A DNA stretch of 64,000 bases from positions 14,095,547-14,159,546 of the forward strand of contig NW_024037058.1 of the NCBI RefSeq assembly GCF_015706575.1, in the 5' to 3' direction. Under the pieces are notes generated by a model. The model saw only the letters and a list, made by a program, of their open reading frames with translations. It was not told where the DNA came from and did no database searches. Origin of the DNA: Patiria miniata (Eukaryota > Echinodermata > Asteroidea > Valvatida > Asterinidae). Position numbers and translations under genes: made by a program. Below are positions 1-10,205 of the stretch, piece after piece; positions within the stretch are counted from its first letter, which is position 1, and every line of letters begins with the position of its first letter.

Positions 1-617
1 AGACCAGAGGTTCGGCCCAGGTCAACAGGCGGAGTACCATTTAATGGAGCTGCGACATCGTCGTCAGGGAGAAAAAGAGACATTACAGGAGTTAGGGCAG
101 AGTATCAGGGAACTCTCTGCGTTAGCGTATCCCGAATTCTCAGAGGAAGGAAGGGATCGATTAGCGAGAGGACATTTCATGGATTCAGTTGGAAATAGGG
201 CAATTAGAGAAGCAATTTTCAGGGCCAAACCAACATCCCTGGATGACTCGATTAAGGCATCTCTGGCTGCTGAGAGCTACCACAAGGTGGAGGAGCAGAG
301 AGCTGCAGACAAAACCAAGAAGTATGCAAGAATGGTGGAAACAGAACCAACCGTGGAGGCTACGGGAGAATGTTCCTACTGGGAGCAAGGAGACGATACG
401 ACCTTTCGGACGCAGGAAGGCAAACACTGAGGACGTGTGCCACAATTGCAGGTGCAAAGGGCATTTTGCGCGAGACTGCAAAAAGCCGAAGGCCAGGAGA
501 TCAAGGATGTCGGGAAACGACATGCAGCCGTCTCAGGGACCCGTGAAACGGCTGGAAGAAGTCAAGGGTCAGACAAGTGCAAAGGAAGCCACCACCAAGG
601 TGGAAGTGGATCATTAG
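1..617 (+). pseudogene. gag remnant with CCHC zinc knuckle, frameshifted
   Basis: The first frame (44-430, already open from the window edge) encodes a helical gag/capsid segment with phrases such as QSIRELSALAYPEF, typical of Ty3/gypsy capsids. It stops at 428-430. The nucleocapsid knuckle continues in a different frame at about 427-500 with spacing C-x2-C-x4-H-x4-C (CHNCRCKGHFARDC), then a basic tail rich in K and R up to a stop near 617. The frame change between capsid and knuckle is about at 400-430. A programmed frameshift is possible in principle, but the other lesions in this copy make decay the simpler reading. Confidence 0.75.
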
Positions 618-697
618 ATCAGGAGGTGAAGACCCTCCAGGTACCGCTTGAGAGTGATAGACAACTGTGAGGAGAGGAAACCCTTAAGGAATCCCCC

Positions 698-2764
698 TTG
701 AGTTGCGGGCAAGGAGGCTTGCCCACCCTTGAGGTGCTAGCCTCAAGTGAGACGCCGCGACAGGGAAGTGGACTTTTCGTACCTGCTGTGGTTAGGGGAC
801 TTAGGGTGAACATGTTGATCGATACTGGAGCTACAAACACCTTACTTTCTGCGTCGACGTACCACAATATGTCACCAGAAAGAAGACCTACGCTGAATAC
901 TGAAGGAGTTGGGGTGCATGGTGCAGACGGAACATTAATCAAGACTATGGGAAGCGCCTGTGTAGAGGTCCAGGTTGGGAAGACAGTGAGAGTAGTTTGT
1001 GTTGTTTTTGCACAACTGGAAGTCGAAGGAATCCTGGGAATGGATTACTTGTTGCCGACCAATGGGAGGCTGGATTTCAGGGCCTTGACATTTACTGTAA
1101 ATGGGGAGTGGATCAAGTGTGTTGACAGACATCGGGCTGGGGAGTCACACCAGAATGCTGATAGCCTGTCACGCCCACCCCGCTCACGGTGCGGAAGAGA
1201 CGAAATCAGCTGTGACGCAGATGAAGGGAAATCTGTGGAAAGAAGTGTTGTGATGGACACTACGGATCAAGACGCGGAGGTTCGAGCAGACTTACGCGTG
1301 GTGGGGGTGCAACCCCAAATCTCAAAGGAAGGTTGGAGAAGGGCTCAACTCGAGGACGAGCAGATGAACTGGCTTATTCAGGCTAAGGAAGAGGCAGGCA
1401 CACGCCCTGACTGGGAGATAGTTTCTCCAAAATCCACGGCTGCAAAGAATTACTGGCTGCAATGGGAACAATTGACAGTCCGACAAGGGATCTTGCAGCG
1501 TCGGTGGGAGTCCCACGATGGACGGGAGTTGCATTGGCAGACTGTAGTGCCACAAGAGTATCTGGAGGAGATACTGCGGGAGATGCATGCAGGAAGGACA
1601 AGCGGTCACCTGGGTACAAAACGGACCATGACTAAGGTGCGCCTTAAGTTCCATTGGTCAGGCCTTAGTGCTGATGTCAGGTCCTTCATTAGGCAGTGCA
1701 ACTTGTGTGCAAGGAGAAAGTCGCCGAGCAAGAAGCGGAAGTCACCTCTACAGCAACATTTAGTCGGGGTACCTGTCGAGCGAGTGGCTATGGATATCTG
1801 TGGGCCCTTCCCTGTAACAACCAGTGGAAACCGATACATCCTTGTGATCGGTGATTACTTCAGTAAATGGTTTGAAGCGTATCCCATCCCTGACGAAAAG
1901 GCGGTCACCGTTGCGGTGCGATTTGTCGAGGAGTTCGTGTGCAGGTTTGGAGTTCCCAGGACGTTGCACACCGACCAGGGAAGGAACTTTGAGGCGAACT
2001 TACTTGCCGAAGTTTGTAAGATCCTTGGCGTAGAAAAGACTCGGACAACACCATACAACCCTAAATCAGACGGCATGGTCGAGCGCTTTAATCGGACACT
2101 AGTGAACATCGTAGCAATCATGATGAAGGACCAGGGAAACAAGAAGGACTGGGATAGAGAGTTGCCTTTTGCAACAGCGGCGTACCGTAGTACTCCACAG
2201 GAAACAACGGGGGAAACGCCCAACATGGTCATGCTTGGCAGGGAAGTTTCCCTTCCAATTGATCTGACAATTGAGGAACCATCTGCAGAGGAGGAGACGC
2301 AAGACTTGGACTATGCCCAAGAGATGCGGATGAGGATGCAGCGATCTCATGACAGAGCCCGTAAGTGCCTTGCGAAGAGTGCCAGGAGGCAGAAGCGCCA
2401 CTAAGACAGGAACGTCTGCAAGGAACAGTTCGTCGAGGGCAAGTTCTGCTGGTTGTTTAACCCAGCGAAAAAGAAAGGAGTATCTCCAAAGCTGATGTGC
2501 AGGTGGGAAGGTCCATACCTGATACTGGACAAACTATCCGACGTGACTTATAGGATTCAACAGAAGAGTGGGGGAAAGATGAAGGTTGTCCACAGTGACC
2601 GCCTCAAGCCCTATGAGGGAAAACCGTTGAAGCCTTGGGCCAAAAGGAGGAGTAGTAGTCAGGAGGAAGACAATCAAGTTTCTCCCGAAACTCAGCTACA
2701 AGAGATAAGTGAAGTGAGCCAAGGTAGTGACCAGGAAAGTCATCTTAAGTTTCATCTTGATTAA
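698..2764 (+). pseudogene. Ty3/gypsy protease-integrase reading frame, RT/RNase H deleted, one nonsense codon
   Basis: An open frame runs from 698 to a TAA at 2402-2404 (568 codons) and continues without further stops to 2764. It begins with a retropepsin-like protease (LIDTGATNTLL at about 815-850, later GILGMDYL). At about 1115-1140 it jumps to the end of an RNase H/connection region (HRAGESHQNADSLSR), so the catalytic RT and RNase H domains are absent. Integrase follows: an HHCC zinc domain ending CNLC near 1700, catalytic Asp in MDICGPF, second Asp in HTDQG, and Glu in GMVERFN exactly 35 residues later. After the nonsense codon comes the C-terminal DNA-binding module (WEGPYLI, HSDRLKPY). 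No RT means it is not autonomous. Confidence 0.85.
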
Positions 2765-3332
2765 GAACCTTAAGAACTGCAACTTAAGTTTTGTTTTCAT
2801 GACCTTAAGGCCGTGATTTATTTAAAGTTGTTGCTTGACTAAACTGTTGTTTAAAGTTACTTAAAGTTTAAAGTTACTGAAACCCTTTTTGTATTTTAAG
2901 ACTCTTAAGTCAGAGTTGTGTTTATTTTCATGAGAACCTTTTGCATGTAAAACAGTTTTACATTGTGTATGTAAAGTGTACAGAGGTACGGTGAGAGATC
3001 TTTATTTAAATCATTTGGTTAGAGTCAAAAAGTGAACTGAAATTGCCAGCGAAGTAGATGTTTACTTAAGTATGCCTGCAACTGTTTACCTCAAGTTCAT
3101 TACCTCAAGTGACCAGAGTTAAATGTCAAAGTTTCACCTCGCCTTAGGGTTATTACCTTAAGTGACCAGACCTTACCTTAACTTACCTTAAGTTTCACCT
3201 TCACCTTAAGTTTATTGCCTTAAGAGAACATTATTTTGACAATTATTGTTTCATGCTAGGAGCAAGCACATCCTTTGCTTTTAGTTATACCAGTTTTTAA
3301 GACCGAGGACGGCCTGAACTTGAGGGTGAGGC
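2765..3332 (+). repeat. Spacer between pol and LTR rich in CTTAAG words
   Basis: No open frame of interest. The hexamer CTTAAG and near variants (CCTTAAG, CCTCAAG, ACTTAAG) recur many times, especially at 2768-2810 and 3065-3225, where short motifs of the form ACCTTAAGTTTCACCTT repeat. It looks like a degenerate short-period repeat in the untranslated end of the element. A purine-rich stretch at about 3318-3331 could be the plus-strand primer just before the LTR. Confidence 0.5.
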
Positions 3333-4009
3333 TGTGTAGCGCAACGGTGTGCTTGCAGCGAGTTATTTATAGCGCGAGCACGCGAGCAGCAGCGAGCTTG
3401 CGCAGCGCCCTCTGTAGTTGGGTCCGTTCGCGCGGGAGGAGTTGATCACAGCGCGTCGTTGAGAACGGACGTGAATTGCGGCGTCTCGTGGAGAACGAAC
3501 GTGTGTGTGCGTTGTCGTGTTGCTGCACTGACGTGCTGACGACTGGGCGAGGACAGGAGGTTAGTAGCCGGAGACACGCCGGGGATCTGAATCTTGGTCC
3601 GTGTGTTGCTACCTCGTGGGCTGTATCCACTGGGGCCTCGGGAGTCCTGCCGCCGGTAACTTGGGGTTGCCTGATAGTAAGTCGCAAAAGAGCGTGGGGG
3701 AGCGCTGCGAATAGTCCACCCTTGACGCAGGTGCCGTTTCATTCAGTAATTATTGTTGATTAACTCTTACATTCTAATTGAACCCAATAGAGAATTAAAG
3801 AACTTGATTGTCGTCGTTGTCTGATGAATAAAGGTGTCAGTGTCTGTTCCTTCATCGTTTGTTCAATCTGTCAGTTGATGTCCCTCCCTTAAGTGAACAC
3901 CCTTAAGGAGACTACTTTGTACGTGTTGGCGGCATACGACCTTCCGAACGGACGCATTCCCTAGGTCACCTAGATCACCGCTCGTCTAGGCTTACCAAAG
4001 GTTTAGTCA
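3333..4009 (+). repeat. Candidate 3' LTR of the gypsy element
   Basis: Placed by position: it follows a purine-rich tract, starts with TG and contains a TATA-like ATTTATAG near 3365 and an AATAAA signal at 3827-3832. GC-rich sequence after the TATA-like box resembles an LTR R/U5 region. The partner LTR is outside the window, so the ends cannot be confirmed; the right end (3963-4009) is a guess. Confidence 0.35.
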
Positions 4010-4709
4010 GGAGGCAGAAGCGCCACAGTATAAACAAAGACAGGAATTAGACACAGCTGCCAGACCAAAATAAAGGAAGCACAAAAGGAGAAGAAAATAC
4101 TTGGAATGTAATAATAATAATAAATATGACTTGACTTTGGTCATTGTGTTCCATTTCCTAACAACTGTACTCAAGGCATATCGTAGTGAACGAAGAAAAG
4201 ACACGTTACCAATTAGTCCAAATTCCGGCCTACAGATTCTGAATATTCTGACCAAACGTGACCCAACCAGGCAGGACGCAAATACATGTACAAGCACGTT
4301 TTCGCCGACACTCGGATTTGTTCGCAATAGCTCGGGTGTTTCCGGGTCTGCCGTGATTGGTATCAAACCTATAACATTTTGGATTTCAGTAAATGGCAGC
4401 TCACGTTTGCGCAATAAGCGTGGGTGGGATTACTCCGCCGATGAAACATCTATTCATTTGCACAACCCTATAGAGTATATATACACATTTTTGTTATTTC
4501 AATTTTGCGCGTTCCGCGTCCATTTGTATATCATGCAATTGGACAATATTCACAAGCTGCGTTTTCGCGATTCTAACGCGATTCTAACAAGGCAATGTAT
4601 AAGAAGCTCCCGGATGTCCGGGCAGTCCTATTATGATGCAAACCTTTTTTTTCTAGTTTCTGCATGTACTGGCACCGTGTCTAATGTATGCAATCGGAGA
4701 GGGCACTGC
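4010..4709. other. Intergenic, no recognised gene
   Basis: A 209-codon plus-strand frame (4101-4730) and an overlapping minus-strand frame are open here, but neither has a recognisable domain and both have poor composition. I take them as chance frames in repeat-derived sequence. The 19 bases at about 4008-4026 repeat those at 2383-2401 inside the gypsy integrase. Confidence 0.5.
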
Positions 4710-4858
4710 TTATCCGGTTCGTTAGTGTGACGTCACCTCCAGCACTTTCTGCACGATTGGAACCGGAAGTTAACGCAGCTCGAGCGTTTGTAGCCAATGG
4801 GTGCTAGTAATCAATGGTGGACGCGCGTGAATGACGTTTTTACTAACGAACCGGATAA
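4710..4858. mobile_element. Short inverted-repeat element (MITE), about 149 bp
   Basis: The ends are perfect inverted copies of TTATCCGGTTCGTTAGT. The interior is GC-rich with a TGACGTCA motif and encodes nothing. Size and structure fit a miniature inverted-repeat transposable element. No clear target duplication was seen, so the superfamily is not assigned. Confidence 0.65.
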
Positions 4859-5049
4859 TGAAATTATCTTCCAGCAAACTTGACGCACGTACAGTACAGA
4901 AGAGAAGAAACACGCTTTTCACGAAGATTCGATTATTCTATTTGCACGTGCTTCCAGTAGGATTGTTATGTGTCTTTGTACTTGTCCAGTTTGTTAAATG
5001 TCACTTTCCTTCTTATACATACACTGCGTCAAATTGAGAATGAATGGTG

Positions 5050-5250
5050 TTGAAGTACATGAGGAGTCTGGAGGATTAAGGATGAATGGTATTTGAAAAG
5101 GAAGAGGATTTTGGAGGATTGAGGATGAATTCAATTTTTTTTGAGGCGGGATCGACTGTCTGACGATTTTGAAGGTTTGAGGTGCTTGGTATTTTTCACT
5201 GGACCATAAAAAAGTGCAACATTTTGGAGGATTTTGGAGGATTGATGGAG
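5050..5250 (+). repeat. Degenerate GGAGGATT-type repeat
   Basis: Short phrases built on TTTTGGAGGATTGAGG recur at about 5070, 5110 and 5220-5245. The same phrase family appears at 45780-45860, 46465-46500, 46710-46770 and, reversed, 59220-59360, so it is a dispersed low-complexity repeat of this genome. Confidence 0.55.
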
Positions 5251-5323
5251 GTTCCTAGCTAAAAGGGCCTAGGGAGTTAGGTGTTTTCGCGATAAATTTA
5301 TCATCAGGAGCTCTTAAAATTAT

Positions 5324-5966
5324 GGCGATTCACAATGCAGTGCGCCATCAAGAGTTTGCTACAGAGAGTTCATTTTCCCAGTGCATTGTGGGAGATGGTC
5401 TACAAAGGCCAAGTTCGCGCAAGAACTATAGTTAACCATTGGTCGACTAACGCTTGCCCGAACTTTGTCTAGTCGACGATGGTTAACTACGCTAGTCGAC
5501 TATTTGGAACCAACCTACTGGGGCTGGTTGCATCGCTGGTAACCATAGCCGCGCGCGTTCATAACGTACAGCAGGGAGCCAGGATCCAGACGTTTTGCGA
5601 TGACATTTTGACCAGCGTTCGACTAGGGACGTTCGCACCTTGCTATTAGTGCGCAGGCGTAAGGTACGTCACAAATCAACCACTAGTCGACTTATGGTCC
5701 TTGCCCGAACTTGGCCAAATTCGCAGCGCGGGACATTTGAAATTGCTAGTTTTTCCGGTCAGTAGTTTCGTAAGCGTATGATTCTAGTATGTTTGACCTT
5801 TTCTTTTTCTTTTTATTAATATTATGTTTTTTTGTAAGGCGGCAGAACGCTATGCCCCAATCTATCACTGACACTCATTCAAATGGGCCGTGTTTTGTCG
5901 ACCGCAAACTTTAAAAATGGACTCTCCATGGCAAACTCTTGGTGGCGTACTGCATTGTGAATCGCC
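5324..5966. mobile_element. Fold-back element with roughly 55-bp inverted ends
   Basis: The left end at 5324-5380 (starting GGCGATTCACAATGCAGT) is an inverted, slightly diverged copy of 5912-5966. The inside carries several GTCGAC/TAGTCGAC words and repeated GCCCGAACTT phrases (near 5457 and 5704), with no coding region. It is a non-autonomous DNA element of unknown superfamily. Confidence 0.6.
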
Positions 5967-6154
5967 CGAATTGCTACGCATCTTGTGAACCACAGCAAAT
6001 CCGTTATGACCTGCTGAAGTAAAACAAAATATTTAAAAAGTCACAAAATGGCCCGATTCGGGGAGAATGCAAAAAGAACATTCGTCCTGTCCCGTGATGT
6101 TGGCTAAATTCATAATCAGCCAAGAAAGGACCAGTTTGCTCCAATTATACATAC

Positions 6155-6295
6155 TTATCAAAGCAAACATCGCTGCCATTTGGGTCATCGAGCACGAAAA
6201 GGACGCTGCCACGGTACCAATACCAGCAAGTAATCCTCCTGCAATGGTAAGCTTTCGGGAATCCCATACCTTCATTAGGGCACCAATGAAGGGAC
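6155..6295 (-). CDS. Monocarboxylate-transporter-like (SLC16) gene, second coding exon
   Basis: Read on the minus strand, the exon follows an acceptor (TTTATTTATAG at 6296) and ends at a GTATGT donor starting at 6154. It is 141 bases, entering with two bases and leaving with one, which joins in frame to the upstream exon. It encodes GPFIGALMKVWDSRKLTIAG followed by a hydrophobic helix. This is the typical TM2-loop-TM3 segment of MCT/SLC16 proteins, where a G-P-x2 turn is followed by a conserved basic loop and a GG-rich helix. The remaining exons, about three quarters of the protein, are not seen to the left and are probably outside the window. Confidence 0.7.
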
Positions 6296-7356
6296 CTATA
6301 AATAAACACAGATTTTGTGATGTCTCAGGGCCATGACTGTCAGCAGAGTATAATAGCCGGCCTCATGAAAAGCTGATGTTCCTCGGAATTAAGATCACTA
6401 AATCCAATTAGTAGATATTTTGTGATATGCACAGCTCGTGTATTGTTCTAGTTCAATTCTCAGCTGTGGAATTGTAGGCCCTTACGAAGTTATAAGTGTA
6501 AAATGATGCGTTACCAATTCAATGAAAATTTATTTTAATGGCTGTAGCATATATGTTTAATTAAATCAGAAATGTATTTATCATGACATCTTTAAGCATC
6601 ATCTAGTACGGGCCAAGTCCAAATAATTTTCGAGTACTGATAGTCGAGTACGGGCCAAGTACTTGTGTGTACTCGAGTCGTACTCGAGTACGAGTACTCC
6701 AACACTGCTAATGGCCAAATTCTGGCAAGCTAGCATTGGTCTAGAATGCATTTGGGAAGTTAAGGAGAAATGACGAAAAAATGGAGATTCTTTGGTTCGA
6801 ATGAATCATTGGTTGGTATAAAGACAGGAACGTGTTATCAATGTAAGCTCAACTGACGTCACGATGACGTCATCACGTGTCATGTGACTTCACATTAAAG
6901 TGGCATTTTGCTGAGGCCTATATCTAGCGAACTAAAGGTCAAATTCAGTTGAATTTGGTGTTGTGTATTATACATGATATTTAGTGACAATGAATCGATG
7001 AAACTTTTTATCATCACATGTCACAGAGCCATTTCAAAAACAGACGAAACAGCTTGTATGCGTACACGAAAACACTTTTTGTTCCATTTTTTTTTAAAAT
7101 TTACAGCTTTGGAGGATTTTTCATTAAAGAAAAATAAAGTCCGACTTACATTAAATTTAAATTCATTTCTTTTATATATATTTCCTCATGTTTTTAGGGA
7201 AGTACATCCCAAAACCTCATAGCTACACTCCATTTGCTTATGTCCTTTGGGGAAAAAATCGCTGCCCAACATCCGCACCGCTTAATTAGAAGTTCTGTTT
7301 CATGGTAAATATAAGCTCCATTGCACGGTCATGCGATTGCTGGCTCTGACCAGATG

Positions 7357-7520
7357 CAGGCCCGTCGCCAAGGGGGGGGGGGGCTGGTCGGGCCAGCGAT
7401 TCCCACCTCCAAACGGCAAAAACCTTACATATATTTGGTTTTTTTTTATGGGAGTGGGCCCCCTAGTTGGTGCTATACCCCCCCCCCCCCCCCCCATGCT
7501 CAGAGCTGGCGACGGCGCTG
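7357..7520. mobile_element. hAT-type MITE, 164 bp, with perfect 8-bp target duplication
   Basis: The ends are CAGGCCCGTCGCCA and its inverted partner TGGCGACGGCGCTG. The element is flanked on both sides by ACCAGATG (7349-7356 and 7521-7528). An 8-bp duplication and ends starting CAG are the hallmarks of hAT elements. The inside is dominated by poly-G and poly-C tracts. Confidence 0.85.
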
Positions 7521-7608
7521 ACCAGATGACAAGGATTTATTTAGGTGTCTTATAAAACAAATAATGAATGTTTCACATTCGTGCAAAGGTAAGAATAATT
7601 TCATGAAG

Positions 7609-7685
7609 TGACAGTGGAATGTTCCATTCCACTCAACTTCGCTTCGTGGAATGGGACATTCAATCTGTCACCTAATGAAATTACT
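7609..7685. repeat. Imperfect hairpin
   Basis: Arms of about 30 bases around GTGGAATGTTCCATTCCAC-like sequence fold back over a loop near 7637-7648. It sits immediately beside the TA-flanked element at 7693. Confidence 0.5.
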
Positions 7686-7692
7686 ATTAATA

Positions 7693-8208
7693 CAGGGTGA
7701 GTAACAAAAAAAAGATCCCAAACCCCAAAAATTACATTTCATATTGAAAAAAAAAGGTAACACCAAAAAATAATGACTGGAAAGCCAATTTCATAAGCTA
7801 CCTTTAGATGACAAAATACTGAAATTGCTTAATCAGTTCAAAGAATATCACCATTTAAAGGAAATGACCCTAAAACCTCATTCGTCCAAAGATGAGATTT
7901 AAAGAATCGTCCCGAACTACAGTTGTTGACAGTTGTTGAAACAAGTATTCTGTGTCGTTTTCTTTGTTGTTCCAAACAGTCAGAACACACAATAAGTTGC
8001 TTTTTTTTTTTGGACGAGACAGGTTTTATGGTCATTGCGTTTAACTGGTGATATTCTTTGAACGGATTGAACAATTTCAGTCATTTTTTTATCTAAAAGT
8101 AGCTTATGAAATTGGCTTTCCAGTCATTATTAATTTTGGTGCTACATATTTTTTTTAATATGAAATATAATTTTGGTATTTGAATTCCGCTTTTTTTTAC
8201 TCACCCTG
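7693..8208. mobile_element. TA-flanked fold-back MITE (Tc1/mariner-like), 516 bp
   Basis: The element starts CAGGGTGAGTAA and ends with the inverted TTACTCACCCTG, with TA on both sides (7691-7692, 8209-8210). The inverted arms extend inward for roughly 150 bases, including the phrase GACTGGAAAGCCAATTTCAT and its inverted copy near 8113. TA targets and long arms point to a mariner-type non-autonomous element. Confidence 0.8.
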
Positions 8209-8446
8209 TACGTTTGTTAACATTCATCAATTAAACGAATTTTCAACTATTCATGGGTTAAAGATGCCCAGTTATAGGCGCAGATCCAAGGGCCGAAAAA
8301 TTGGGCAAGAGACATTGCGGCTTATGGGGTGATAATGTTGCTGAAATGCCCGTGCATTCCCTGTGCAATGAAGTACAACCTAAATAGCTTATTATTTCCG
8401 CTATCGTGGACAGAATAAAATATTGGGGCATTATGTTTATACTTAC

Positions 8447-8654
8447 CGAAGATAAACATGCCAAAGCCTAGTAGGAAACTGCAGATAAGGCCAGCCACTG
8501 CTGTACTGGTAGAGAAAGTTTGCACAAAGTGTGGGAGAAATACGCCGAGCGACTTGAAACTACCCAGAGCTATGAAACACCAGAAGAAGCGAGAAAATAT
8601 AATCATATATCGCCAGGGGTGAGGAGGTGACGGTGGTACGGTCTGGCTGTCCAT
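8447..8654 (-). CDS. Monocarboxylate-transporter-like (SLC16) gene, first coding exon
   Basis: The minus-strand ATG is at 8654-8652 and the donor (G|GTAAGT) follows 8447. The 208-base exon ends in phase 1 and fits the exon at 6295-6155. It encodes a short cytoplasmic N-terminus, then TM1 with the MCT-like phrase FKSLGVFLPHF and TM2 (GLICSFLLGFGMFIFG). SLC16 proteins move monocarboxylates or related small molecules across the plasma membrane, usually with protons. The usual acidic DGGWGW signature before TM1 is replaced here by HPWRYM, so this is a divergent, orphan-type member and its substrate cannot be predicted. Its 2.15-kb intron holds two MITEs. Confidence 0.7.
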
Positions 8655-10205
8655 TCTGAAACAGGGTGGTTTACTGAGTACTGCTAGTACTACAACAGAC
8701 TGTTGTTGGATTGACCACAGTGAACAGCAACCCTAACTGCCCCTAAAGCTACAAAATACTAGTACTACTGAGCAGAACCTGTAGTATGCATGATGCATTT
8801 CTTTCCATACAAGTATGCTCCACACATGTAGTATTCTGTGGTATCTTCGCTACGAACACTACACAAGTACATGTACATGTACAGTGTTACGTGTGGACAC
8901 ACAAAACTAAAAGCCCAGTCAGTCACACACGGCAGCAAATGCAAATTAAATGGGAAGAATAAACAATCAGCCAAAACAAAAGGAATATGTATTTGAACAA
9001 CCAGCAATTAACAAGGCGGGGAAACGATGATGTCAATTCATAGAAATTAAGGTGCACGACTTTTAATTATTATTCATAAGTCAATCCAAATCAGAGTGAG
9101 ATCAAGGAAATGAATGATAATAATACAATTTATACAATTATAATTTAAGTATCGGCCGATTATTACGCAAAATGAATTAATGAATGTCCGGTGAACTGAA
9201 GAAAACGTAGGAGGCCGGGTTGCTCTGTTAACCGATGAGGGGGCGGCGTGACGAACGGCGTCTTGTCACCTCGGGATTCCGAGGTGTCGTCCAACGAGTG
9301 GAGCTTGGCTGACTTGACTGAAGAAATTAACCGCAGGACTTGACTGACGATGAGGGCTCACCAATAGTTCATGCTGTCTTGAAGCTTGAATCTTGAGCAT
9401 GGTGAAGAGCCAAGGCGTGGAAAGAACGGCCACGCCCAAGAGGGTCCACTCCAGGTTGCTTGACTTGAATACAGGAGCTGGTTCTTCAGTGTTGTCAGCG
9501 GTCCGCCTGCCCGTCATGGCATGGCTAACAGAGGCTTCGGCATGGGAATGTCTATACCCAGTGTATAGTGGGCCAGCACATTCCACTATTTCACTCGAAG
9601 TTTATGCAAAGTTAATACGAAGGTAAGTATTTTGTAGGGTTCGGGCCCAGAGGATTAAGCTGATAATCCCTCACCGGCTGGCCTGACCTAAATACATGGA
9701 ATTTAAATCCCAGCTATAACAACAGTGATAGGGTAAAATAGCAAGACTGTGTAACTTGTAAGCAATTGCACGCATGACTGATTTGTTTTCTCAAGGGAAG
9801 TGCGGAGGCGGGGGAAGGCGGGGGGGGGAGCGCAACAGCCAAATGCGAAAGGCCATCTGTGTACCTCTTCCATTTGAAAAATAGAGGGGGTTTAAATTGT
9901 TGGGAAAATTAACATCCGCTTTCAACGGCAACCATTTTGAAACTTTGAAAATTGCTTGTTCTACATGTATTTTTTCAAAGGACAAATCTGCGATGCCCTG
10001 TATAGCTAAATATCTTTCTTAAGACACACTCTGACCATCCTCCATGCCCTGACTATGTGCTAAATTCCATGCTTGTATCATCAAAGGCACAATTCCCCCA
10101 AATAGTTCCCCTATCTGTCCCATAGCCCACATACAGGGAGTACGGATGTCTATTATTATGGATTTATTAGCGTAGTGAGCGACTGTGAGCAAGCTGTCCG
10201 TCAGG
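8655..10205. other. Intergenic sequence upstream of the SLC16-like gene
   Basis: This should contain the promoter and 5' untranslated region of the SLC16-like gene, but no specific element could be assigned. A run of ACATGTACATGTAC lies at 8871-8884. A GC-richer block at 9180-9630 has a 106-codon minus-strand frame without a recognisable domain. A 74-codon minus frame at 10019-10243 ends inside the adjacent transposon and is not recognised. Confidence 0.4.

Larger units (their letters stand above)
1..4009 (+). mobile_element. Ty3/gypsy LTR retrotransposon remnant, 5' end cut by window edge
   Basis: Remains of a Metaviridae-type element in the order gag, zinc knuckle, protease, integrase, spacer and probable 3' LTR. 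The order and the motifs (CCHC knuckle, DTGA protease site, HHCC plus DD35E integrase) identify the class. It cannot work: gag is frameshifted, reverse transcriptase and RNase H are missing between about 1115 and 1140, and a nonsense codon at 2402-2404 splits the integrase tail. The 5' LTR lies outside the window. The right limit is approximate. Confidence 0.85.
6296..8446 (-). other. First intron of the SLC16-like gene
   Basis: GT-AG intron on the minus strand. It contains an hAT-type MITE at 7357-7520, a hairpin at 7609-7685 and a TA-flanked fold-back at 7693-8208. The stretch 6600-6700 has repeated CGAGTAC words. No other exon was recognised. Confidence 0.6.

Noticed and set aside
400..430. 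Programmed ribosomal frameshift in gag
   Set aside because: No slippery heptamer or pseudoknot evident, and the copy carries other disabling lesions.
4101..4730. 209-codon open frame as a gene
   Set aside because: No recognisable domain, overlapped by a long minus-strand frame, and it runs into a MITE end.
9266..9586. 106-codon minus-strand frame in a GC-richer block
   Set aside because: No recognisable domain or splice context; possibly an old LTR or other repeat, but nothing supports a call.
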